Shown here: one piece after another, positions 49,901-60,112 of the stretch
How the letters are laid out: each line of letters begins with the position of its first letter
How positions within the stretch are numbered: the first letter of the stretch is position 1
NCBI GenBank assembly: GCA_025345505.1
Contig: JANVCC010000073.1
Location: 7,379,933-7,443,932, forward strand
Direction of reading: 5' to 3'
DNA: 64,000 nucleotides
Origin: Todiramphus chloris collaris
Lineage: Eukaryota; Chordata; Aves; Coraciiformes; Alcedinidae
Notes under the pieces: generated by a model
Databases searched by the model: none
Told to the model about the DNA's origin: nothing
Seen by the model: only the letters and a program-made list of their open reading frames with translations
Program-made: the position numbers and the translations under genes

Positions 49901-51245
49901 CTTTGGCGTGTACATGGCCAGCACTTACAATATCTGCAAGCCCTGAAGAGGATGGAACAAATGCATTACTTGCAGGCTTCCTAAAATGAGGAGTCACGGG
50001 GCTGAAAACAGGTGCTGATCTCTGTAGTGATGCCAAGGAATGCACGAGGCTATCAAACCAGTCCTCAGAGGAGGAGGAGGAAGAGCTGCTGAGGGAACAC
50101 TCTGCTCCCTTTGTGTCTTCAGTTTTGCACCACAGCTTTTCTGAGCAGTGGATTATAGAGCATTTCCCATTCCCAGACACAGATATTCAGCCTCTTTCCA
50201 AATGCACTCTCAGCAAAGCACAAGTTAATGGGGACAACGTAAGGATCAGTAAGAACACCATTATGAGAGGGGATGGCCATCTTGATGACCCATTCTGGCC
50301 TTAAAAATCTATGAAGCCTGCAGAAAGCCCAGTGCAGCTAACAGAAGAGCAAAGCAGCATTAGACAAGTGAACTCCAGGTTGTTAAAACAACACAGATTA
50401 AATAGCAGGAGAAAGGTTCAATTTTCAGCTTGAATCATATTGGCTTAGGAAGGCAGCTGGCTATGTGGTAGACTCTTGCAGATTTCCAAGACCTCTTTTT
50501 TTTTAATCAACCTGAGCATCAGTTTGCTTGATTCTCGTTCTCTACCCATGGTGTAATTTGACAGCCTGTCGCCCTTATTCCCATTTCACACCACAGTGTG
50601 GGGAAGATTCAGGTCAGTGTCTTATAAAGTGCAGCAATAATAGGGTTGCTTTGTCAGCAGTTATTTAAGCAAATAAGTAAAGCGTCATGCAACATGAGTG
50701 TCCTAGCACTGCTGACAGTGGGAATGTGCAGAACAGCCCACTGGTCGCACAAATGAAGCTCAAATTTGTGTTTTCTTGAAAAATACAAGATGAATAAATA
50801 ACTCAATATGTTTTTTCAAAGTTTTAAAGCACTCTATTATCTAGCACCCTAATTTGGCAAATGTGTGCCTCTGAAGGTAATCTTCAAATCTTCTGAAGCA
50901 TGACTGTCAGTTTATGAGTATCAGCTGCAGTGAGACTTTCCTCATGTAATGTTAGTTTGTTTATTTTTTTTAATAATTATCTGCAAAGCATCATTTAAAG
51001 AACTGGGGAATTTATTAGCTAAACCTGTTAACTGCGTTCTGCTGTGGGACAAAAGCATGAGTTTACTTGCGTTGTTCTGCAAGGTTAAGACAGAAGTACA
51101 AGGCCAAGCCTTCTGAGGCTGGACCTCGCTCAAAGGAGAGAGTACCTTTCACAGAGTAGGTAGGCACTCCTTTGCAAACCTCCCACAATGCTGCTGGAAC
51201 TTGTTTTTCCTCATTGCCTTTTACAGCAGCTGTTAGAAGCAGTCT
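43946..51245. other. unique non-coding stretch
   Basis: About 7.3 kb without a firmly recognised gene or young repeat. It includes the ATTGATC/GATCAAT cluster (46628-46766). A possible minus-strand terminal exon (49869-50152) is discussed among the findings. Frames up to 150 codons (49074-49526 minus) have no domain and overlap other frames. Confidence 0.5.
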
Positions 51246-51250
51246 GTGGG
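51246..51250. repeat. target-site duplication, left copy (GTGGG)
   Basis: The five bases directly before the LTR are GTGGG, identical to the five bases directly after it (52037-52041). Confidence 0.85.
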
Positions 51251-52036
51251 TGTCCTGGTTTGAGTGAGAACAGAACTAATTCTGTTAAGTAATTTTACTT
51301 TTCAGCTCATTTCTTTTAATTCACTGCACTTTCTGAAGTTAGCAGCCTGTTCTCACAGACAGTGTCTGCTTCTGGCAGTGATAACTCCCTGTGTTTAGAG
51401 TTACTGCCAAGGGTTGGGGTGCAGACCAAGGCCACTGCTGGGTCCTGTGTACCACATTGGGGGGTGCAGAAAGGGAAAGGCTGAATCTGGAGGGAGGAGC
51501 AGCCAGGACGGGTGACCCCAAACTGACCAACGAGGGATTCCATCCCGTATACGGCATATTCGGTATAGAGCTGAGGGATCCAAAGGGTCTCTGGGTTCTT
51601 CTCCCCTCTTGGACTGCTTTGCCAGCTTTGCTTGGCTTGGCTCGGGTCTTCTTTCAGTTCCTTCCTTGGAGCTCCCAAGGAGGCCTCTTTTCATTCTGCC
51701 TTCAATCCCGGGCTGTGTGTTCCTGAACCCGGTACCAGAATCCAGCTCCTGAACACAGCTCGCGTCTGCTCCCATCTGGGACTCCCCCAGTGCCTGCTCC
51801 ACAGCATCAGTGGTTACGCTGATGAAATTACCATCATGGGGGTTGGGTTCCATACTGGTTTTGTATATATTTGTATATATTCCATTTTTATTAATTTCCT
51901 TTTCATTAAAGCCCTTCTAGTTTCCTTTTCTAATCGCTAAGTCTCTCTCCCTTATTCCCTTTCTCTTCCCCTCTGGGGAGGGAGGGGGGTTAACAGAGAG
52001 CGTCTGTTATAGGTCTAAGGGGCTGCCCTGACCCTA
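51251..52036 (+). mobile_element. solo LTR, copy 3 (endogenous retrovirus)
   Basis: The LTR runs from TGTCCTGGTTTGAG to CCATGAGA, the terminal CA having changed to GA, and is bounded by a perfect GTGGG duplication. TATA-like GTATATATTTGTATATATTC lies at about 51862-51882 and an ATTAAA poly(A) signal at 51905-51910. It is about 94% identical to copy 2 over the first 300 bp, pointing to a relatively recent family expansion. No internal genes lie on either side, so it is a solo LTR left by LTR-LTR recombination. A 5-bp duplication fits ERVL-type elements in birds better than the 6 bp of ERVK, but family naming needs a library search. Frames of 111-150 codons inside (51316-51853) recur in copy 2 and are repeat shadows. 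Confidence 0.96.
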
Positions 52037-52041
52037 AACCA
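52037..52041. repeat. target-site duplication, right copy (GTGGG)
   Basis: A perfect match to 51246-51250. It fixes the right end of the LTR at 52036. Confidence 0.85.
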
Positions 52042-55000
52042 TGAGAGTGGGCCATCGGAGATAGGCAATTACTGCTCTCTTTGAAGCAGAGCCCAAAGCT
52101 TTCCCGTTCTTCGCTCTCCTGCATGGATGAGGGGTAAGGAGCAGCCCTGTAGGTCTGTTGATACAATTAGACATTCAAGCCCACGCCAGATCATCTCTTG
52201 GGAATTAAGGAGTATGACAAGATGAACCAGCAGCGGTGATAATACACTAGCACTTCAGCAGTCTGCTTGACATCCTCTGCTTTCCAATGACTTAAAGAGC
52301 CACTTCCACAGCTCTTGAATTCCCTGTTTTCTGCAGTACCTTGCCCTGCTTTCTTCTTGCTTGGTAGAATTGTTAAACAAAAAACAGTGATCCTAAAGCT
52401 CTTAATCACTTCTTGGTTTATGTTTAAGAGCATTTACCAACTGCTTCCAAGTCTGGGTATGTCCTGTCCTTGGAGACTGGTTCTTTCACAGCTCTGGGAA
52501 GTCTTCCTGAATTCCTCTCTGAGAATCATTTCCTTAGATAGGAAAATCCCTGCCTGCCTGCTGAGGTGCTGTGAGGAGCCCTTCCAAAACTTCATCAACA
52601 GTTCAAAGGAGGAAGGTCTCTGGTGAAAAATGAGACGTAGAAACATTGGGCAAAGTAGAGACACAGTCCAACAAGAAAGCAGGCTTGCTTTTGTCTTCCT
52701 TCTCTGTCCCATAGCCAAATGGCTGTAGGGATGAATCAGACGTCGTGTGCTTTGGTGCTTTCATAAGTGCCCTTGAGTACATGCTGTGTCTTTAGACCCA
52801 CATCCTGAGATGCCATATTTAATACTTTAAAATTTTAAATACTAGCTATTGAACAAAATGGAGTTTTGGCTAGCAACCCTCAATTCAAGAAGGCAGCAGC
52901 CTGATTTGATTTGCATGGGTCAGGACTGAGATTCCAATTCCCAGCACGAGTCACAACCTTTTAAAATTTAAGCATCACTTGTACTGACAAATTGCTTTCT
53001 GAAGTGAAAATCTAGTATGAGAGCAGCTTGCTGGAGTTCCAGCAGGAGTAGGCAAAAGAGAAGCATCTTGTGTGCATATAACAGAAAAGAAAATAAATTG
53101 AGGGGGTGATTCATGTCTCCTAAACATTGCTTGTTTTAAAACAGATCTTGGGATGCTGGAGAGTATGGAGGTGTGCCTGTCTGTATACCTGAGGAAGATC
53201 TTAGCAGCAAAAAGGTGCTTTTGTGGTGATCAGGAGGGTGCCTGGAGGGCTCTCAGGTTGGCTGTTCCTCTCTCTTTGTGAGCAGATTATTTGGCAGAGG
53301 AAATTCCAGAGGAAATGAAGAAGAGCAGCAGCTGGGGAGTCTGCATGCTTCTGTAAAGCAGATTCAGGTGTTAAACCTCTTTTGGGTTACTGATTTTTCT
53401 TTTCATTATGTTTGAAATTGGGAGTGCTTTGTTCAGCATTAGTAGCCAATGGCAATAAGCTGTCAAGATGAGACTTTGCAGATACAGAGCAGGGGAAAAG
53501 GTGTGAGAAATTGAAATGACAAGGTTGCATTGGTGACCATTGACGTGGAGGAAGGAAATTTTTACCCTGTGTGCTTTGATGAAGAGGAGACCATAGTAGA
53601 CCGGAAAGTCTTTAGAGACCAAGCTGGCATGTCTGGAGCACATCTGGTGTAAAACAAAAGAAAATTGAATCATTTCTGGTTTAAATGAATGTATTTGGGA
53701 GGTTGTTATTATTCTCTTTTTTTAGATGGAGACATCTGAGCATATTTTCATTTGGGAGGGGCCCAATATCAACTGCTGATTGCATCTGTGTGTCTGTGCA
53801 TGAGAACTACCAGCATGACTCAGGGTGGTTCCATCTGTCACCTGTGAACACAGCAGGTCTCACTGCTCAGGTTTTTATGTGGAGTCGAATCCACTGAAAG
53901 TGGATCTTTTGAGATCTTACCATTCAAAGTCTGTTAGCAGCCAAAAGCTTTGTTGCCTCAACTGTCTTCATAAGGCTTCTCTCCCTTTCTGTTCAGCTGT
54001 GGTCACAAAGTGCAAACAATGTATTTTGCTGTTTGGGAGTAAACATGTCTTTTCATTTTATTAAAAAAAATGCTTTGCAATCGTTGAAAAACTAGACTTT
54101 TCCAAAAATTTAGCATATTGAAAATGAAAAGATTATGGGGCTCTGGGGGATTTAAGATATTTTTGGTTGAGCTAAAACAGGGCACATCATGCTCTGGAGT
54201 GATTTCTTTCCTTGTGCTTGGGCATTTTTCAGTTACCCCAGCCCATACTTCATGTTTTGTGGGAAATTAGAACAACTGTGACAAAAGTCACATTCCTGTA
54301 GATGGGGTAGATGAAGAAAGAGACCAAAGGAGAGAAGCTGGTTATATCTGGATGGTTGGATACACACCACCATGTGTCTGTGGTACTGCCTGCAGCCCAC
54401 CGGGTATTGGCAAAGCTGTCAGCCCAGCAGATAAGCCTGGCTTACACCCTGCCAGATGTTCAGAGTTCACAGCACATAAGGCTGGTCGCACAAAAGGCAG
54501 ATGACCATCAGGTTGGTAAAATCTGTATGGTAAACAACACCCCTGAAGCGCTTCAGGGTGGCCAGGAGCTGAAGAAGTTAAAACACAGACAAAAGCAGGC
54601 CAGCAACCTTCTGTGGGACCATTCACACTCCTTTGATTGCTTTTGGGTTTGATGTTATATAAACCTTGTCTTCATTTAGTCCAAAGTGAAATTCCTTTCT
54701 GTGAAATAGACTTTCCCCAGGCACTGGTGAAGCACATGGCCTCAAATTAGGTGGAAGTGCCACTCTGTGGCTCTGTATTTGTTTCTCTGCACAGCAGTGC
54801 ATGTCACCCTGGCTTTTACTTCATTTCCATTTGAGCAAGCAAAAAGCACCATCATACAGGCTCTGAGCAGCTTGCAGATGACTCGACATGACAAAAGCAA
54901 AGTGTAGTGTGCCAGCAGTCGGTAGCTCTCACAAACTGCCTGTCACATTGTCCTCTCCTTTGCATTTAAAGCCAAACAAAACAGTGGCCAGGCAGTATGA

Positions 55001-55380
55001 GGGAGTGAGGCAGGTTGGGCCCTGCAGACCCATTCTCCTGGTGGGGCAGACCTACTTCAGCAGCAGTTGTGCGCAGTGGGGCTGAGATTTCTTTAACCCC
55101 CTGAGAAAAACCATGTTAGCTTGAGTGCATACCAAGCATGGCGGCAGCACAGGTAGCCCAGGGGTTGGGCATGGGTTCTAGCTGTGGAGACAGGAAGCAG
55201 GAGATGGTGGCTGGATGGAGGACCATCCACCACCACCCCAGATTGCTCCGAGGTTGTGGGCAGCAGAGCCCAGGGTGCCAGGCCCATCGGGCAAGCACAC
55301 TGCTGCCATTGCCCGGCTAACCCTGTGGGCCAGTGACACCTGGGTTCCCTTGGCTGCCCCTTCCCCTGTAGGCCCAGCAC
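52042..55380. other. unique non-coding stretch
   Basis: No gene or repeat is recognised. Open frames up to 113 codons (54311-54652) are paired with overlapping opposite-strand frames and show no domains. Confidence 0.55.
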
Positions 55381-56070
55381 AGAGCACGTGTGCTGCCAGC
55401 CACGGGTTTGCATTTCGTTGGCAAGCGGGGCAGATTTTGCTTCTCTTTTTCTCCTATGAAACTACACCTTGCTGTCACTTTCTTCGGCAGCTGGAGAGAA
55501 AACCTGTCTGCCAGCCTCTCCGGGGAACCCTGGCCCCCATTAATACCCCCTGCACTGCTGAAACTGAGTTTGAGCCCGTTCTGGTGAAGCACAGGCCGAG
55601 ACCTGCAGCATGGCAGCCCTAGTGCCGGGGTGGCCCTGCTGAGAGCCCGGGGAGGCCGCAGCCTGTCGCCTGTCTTCTCCCAGCTGGGGCTTTCACTGCT
55701 CAAAAGGCTCATTCCCTGTCCCCTCACGTATCTGTGCCGGGCACAAGGGAGGTGTTTGCCTATGCTGAGGTTTAATTTCTCCTTTCATTGAGATGCTCTT
55801 TTATGACTCTCCCATTTGAAGCCGTCTCTCTGAAGCAGTCTTCTGAAAGAGAGATCGCTCTTTGCCTCCCACAGCCGTCCCCAGGAAGCTGCTCCGTGCG
55901 CTCTGTAATCTCAGCGAACACGGTGCTGTGTGTTCTGCTGCCAGGTGACTTGCGAGGGCAGTGGCTGGTAGCTCTGGAGCCTGGCAGATTGCTCTCGGGG
56001 CTCTGAAAGGTGGTTGGGCTGTACCTTTGTGTCAGTGGGGGCAAGGGCTCTCTGGAAAGGTCGGCAGCTC
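55381..56070. other. GC-rich region with mild CpG enrichment
   Basis: I count 24 CpGs in about 690 bp, several times the density of the surrounding AT-richer DNA but below that of a classical CpG island by eye. Open frames of 135-139 codons on both strands (55215-56191) are most simply explained by high GC. None contains a recognisable domain. Confidence 0.5.
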
Positions 56071-58526
56071 CAACAGAAAAATTTGTAGGGGTCTGTAAAT
56101 CTAAAAAGGCTGAAAAACTAGTGCTACAGGAGTCTGTACAGAAGTATTTAAGTCTTTTCTGTCTGTTGGGAAAATGAGAAACATTCAGCAACTCACTGGA
56201 TTGAAAGAAAAAAAATCCATCTTGCGAGCAAATAGAGCTACATTTCTGTGTGGAGCTGACTTGTAAAAGTGGGTTTCATTAGGGGGACTGACGGGAGATG
56301 GGAGTGTCTGTAGCTAATTTGTTTGACATTTGGGAATAGAGAGTATTATTTGGTCTGTTTGGCTGATAACTACCCAAGGGATCCTGTTTCTCAGCACTCT
56401 GCAAGGGGACTGTGCTCATTCTCTGAGCTGAGCTGTGAGCTTATCTTTAGTGGGAAATGAGAAATAACACAGGTACAGGTAGCACAGAGCACAGATCTGC
56501 CCTAGCCTTCCCAAGGGAGTGCTGCTTTTAGGCTTGCCTCAAAAAGCCTCAGGTCAGCCCTGTTCCCCGTGACCAGAGCCAACAGCATCCTTCCTTTACC
56601 TGTGAAGATTCAGCCACTTTCCTCACTGCCCCAACTCCCCTGCCCATGGCTTGAGTTTCGCAGTGTGGGAAGAATTTCTCAGATGCTCCGTCCATCCCCG
56701 TCTCCCTCCAGGCAGGCTTTCTGCTGGAGACAAGTCCACCTGGCAGAGCTAAGATGTGCATCTTGCCCTTTATCTGCCCAGCTCAGCAGACTGAAATGTC
56801 GCTCAGAAATATTAGGCTGAAATGAAGCAGCAGTAACATGTAAGGCAAAAAATTAGAGGCCTCCAGTGAAATCCCAGAGTACATAAGCCATACCCAAGAA
56901 AAGAAGCTTTCCATCCATCACCAAGTCAGCACAGATGTGGTAGTGGATGTTCAGGCTTTAGAAAAGCTGACTCTGGAGCTGAGGGTTGAGGGGAGGACAG
57001 TTCAGTCAAGATGATTCCTGACAGATTGACCTGTGTTAATGTCTTTTTCTGAGCCCTAGCTCAAGGAAGAATGAATTGACTAAGAAATAATTACAGTTTC
57101 GACAGAGAAATTAAAGAAATTAGTTCAGACACATTGGTTCTCAGCAAGGTAGCACAGAAGATAATTATCCAAACAAAGGGAAAATTTTACCCAGCCTTTT
57201 CTGTCTTTAATACTCAGCAGTCAGCAGAAAAAGACAGAAAAAAAAAAAGCTCTCTGACTTCTAACTAAGTCCAACAGACCCCTCAGAGCATCCAACAACT
57301 CTTCACAAGTGTCACTCAGTGCTGGGTACCCTCTGCCAGAATTCCTCCGGGTGATGGAGTGGGAAATAACAGCGAAGCGCTGCCATGTTCACATTTCCTT
57401 GTGCATGGACAAGTAGAGGCTTTCCTGAATTTGAAAATCTGTTCTGGACTACAGCAGGGTTTTTCTGTTGTATTTGTCTCTGCTTTATATTGCTACATGA
57501 GTTTTCAAGAATATACACAGCATCCATTCAAATATCCTTAAAAGAAAGGTTCACAAGGCTTTGGGGCCAGGCGTTTGCCGCTGCCTGTTATGGGTTGCAG
57601 GCACAGCTTTATTTAGGGCACTGCGAGGTAGCAGATGCACATCTCTAAAGGCCGGTCCTTTGGTCTTGCTCCTGTGCATCTCTGTGTGATTAGACCATCT
57701 CACTTCCAGATGATCACAATTACCTGGGTCCTTGCTTCATTTTGGATGGTGTCAGGAGCTTTCCCAAGGGGGAGAGAAGAGCAAGTCTGTAACCTTCTCT
57801 GGTTAATTCGGAGGTGGGGGCCACATAAAGGTTTTTGGCACTAGAAAAAGCTCGAATAACAATCTTGACACTGAAGTGGCCATGGTTTCACATTAGATCT
57901 TGCAGGGAGCGGCTTAATTTCCTTCTCAGCACTAGCACAGCTATGAAAAGAGATAAGCAATATAGAAGAGCAAAGCTTTTCTCTCAGGAGGGGTTTTTTA
58001 AGATCCCACTCTGAGCATCTAGGATACTGCTTCTATCCAAACACCACTGTGGGCAAAACATGAGGGGAGTTATTCTGAAGCTCCAGGACTGTATGAAATC
58101 AAAGCTGCTTTCTGAGGGAAGCAGCTTTGTGTGCTGAGAGCTCTCGCACAGCTACTTGCAGCGTGGTGGAGTAAAGGGCAGGATTGGGCTCTTACCTGGG
58201 CCAGACAGCGGCTCGCTCGTGCTTTGCCTGCTGTGCATCACAGGACCGACAGCCCTGCCTACATGGTAGAGGAAGGGCTCCTATTTTCCGATTCTTCTTT
58301 TATTTTAGAATAGAAAATGCATTTTTTAAGATCAAGCATGTAAGTTCACATGAAATTCTCAGGAGGTTGCTCTGAATTAACTCTTAACACGGCTCTCCCA
58401 AATGTAAGGAGTTCACACTGAGTTTGTCACAGCAAGACAATATAACCTTTCTCAATGTATTTCAGATTTACATTCATAACATTGTCTTGTAAGTCTTGAG
58501 AAGATATGAGATCCCTCTCCCCAAGA
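56071..58526. other. unique non-coding stretch
   Basis: No gene, RNA or young repeat is seen. Frames are at most about 87 codons. Confidence 0.55.
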
Positions 58527-58545
58527 GGGGGGGTGGGTCATGGGG
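58527..58545 (+). other. canonical G-quadruplex motif
   Basis: G7, T, G3, TCAT, G4 gives four G3 runs with loops of 1, 1 and 4 bases, which meets the usual G3-loop1-7 rule. The preceding CTCTCCCC at 58514-58521 could compete by pairing as a hairpin. Confidence 0.75.
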
Positions 58546-60012
58546 TGAAGGTATTTTATTTAGTTGTTATTATTATGGTTTGGGTTTTTTATTCTTTCAG
58601 AAAGGTTCCTCTCTAGCTATGTGGAGCCTGTGCCCAGATTTTCGGGGCATGTTTTAACCTGCAGGTGAACTTCAAGGTTCAGTTTCTTGCCAAGGAAGTG
58701 GATGACTGATTAACAACCTATGACTTGTAGAAATCCTCGTTTTTTCCTTTCATTTTAAGGTGGAAGATCTGTTTTCTTATCCTTGCATTTACTTTCCATA
58801 TCACACTGAGGTCAGAGGGTCTCTTGCTCTGAGCCCACAAGTATGACCTGCTTGTGCCATTTGCCTCAGCCATGGGGAATCCACAGCAAGGTGATGTGGC
58901 CACCTGGGAAATGCCCGTGGTAAAAGGACCATCTTAGGGTGAACGTGTGCTCCCTCTTTCCCAGTGCAGTCCCACAGGCACACAAGATGTGGGCTTTGCT
59001 GCATCCCGTGCTGGTGGCAAGTAGGGTACAGCCAGTACCATCCAGAGAAGTCTGTATCTATAGCTTACTCTGGTGGCAGTTGTCCCCTTTCAAACCTGGA
59101 ACAGGAGCCCATAGAAGCTGACCCCTGCTCCTCTGATGCTGAGCCAACCACAGTGTTATCCTCCTTCAAGGGTGCTGGAGAAGGCCACTGTTGGTCCTTG
59201 CAGAGACCTCTTCCCTTCCCTGTTTGTCCAACAGAGTTTTGTGATGATATCCCAGCTATGTCTTGAAATTCCCACTCTCTGCAAGTGTGTGATGTCTCAC
59301 CACTGTAAATTTGAACAGTGTAGTTCCACTGTGCAGGAGTTTCTGCTGGGGCCAGCAAATTGTATTTTTGATTTTTGTAGCAATTTTAATCACTGTCAAT
59401 CAGCAGTATGGAAAATGAGGGTGAATTAAGTGGGTTTGGGAAGGTGACACCACGTGCTGTGCCTTCACTGTGTGTAAGCATCCAAGGGAAATAAGGGATG
59501 GGGCTGAATTTAGGAGTTCTGAGTTACAGACTTCATGGTTTGGCACTCACCTAGGGAAAACTGAGACTATTAGACTCCTGTGCAACCAAAATTACATTTA
59601 ATGTGAATGCTGTCAACTGAATGCAAGGCAGAAGGCTTAGGGTAAATCTGAGTCCTCAGTGCTAATAGGTTTAGGGCAATTAGTCTATTGACTTCTGTAA
59701 ATCACATCTGTCAGAGGCAAAAACCAAGGTCATTTTTTATGTGGCACTTAACTGAGAGATTATGGCTGAAACAACTGAGCACGTTTATCTCTTTAGGAAG
59801 GAGCAATTTTAACTTCAGTGAGTTGTCTGAATTTATAAAATTTCTTATGACCTTTACATCCTTAAGTGCTTGCTAGATTTTTGCATCCAAGATACAAGTC
59901 CCTGTTTCAGATCTTGTATCTTGGTTAAAAGATTCTTAACCCAAGGTTTTGAGGGAGGGAAAAAAAAACCCAACAGGAAAAAAAAAAAACTGTAAACCAG
60001 TAAGAGTTTTCT
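58546..60012. other. unique non-coding stretch
   Basis: No gene is recognised. A-rich tracts at about 59959-59990 precede the assembly gap. Frames up to 100 codons (58964-59266, and 59065-59429 on both strands) overlap and look like chance. Confidence 0.55.
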
Positions 60013-60112
60013 NNNNNNNNNNNNNNNNNNNNNNNNNNNNNNNNNNNNNNNNNNNNNNNNNNNNNNNNNNNNNNNNNNNNNNNNNNNNNNNNNNNNNNNN
60101 NNNNNNNNNNNN
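60013..60112. other. assembly gap (100 N)
   Basis: Exactly 100 N bases, the conventional placeholder for a gap of unknown length. It is flanked by A/T homopolymers (A runs on the left, T runs at 60113-60120 and 60131-60140), so the missing DNA may be a poly(A/T) or repeat-rich stretch. Open frames spanning it are artefacts. Confidence 0.97.

Noticed and set aside
51316..51853. Open frames of 111-150 codons that recur almost identically at 21433-21956
   Set aside because: The apparent conservation comes from both lying inside copies of the same LTR; they are repeat shadows, not a gene family.
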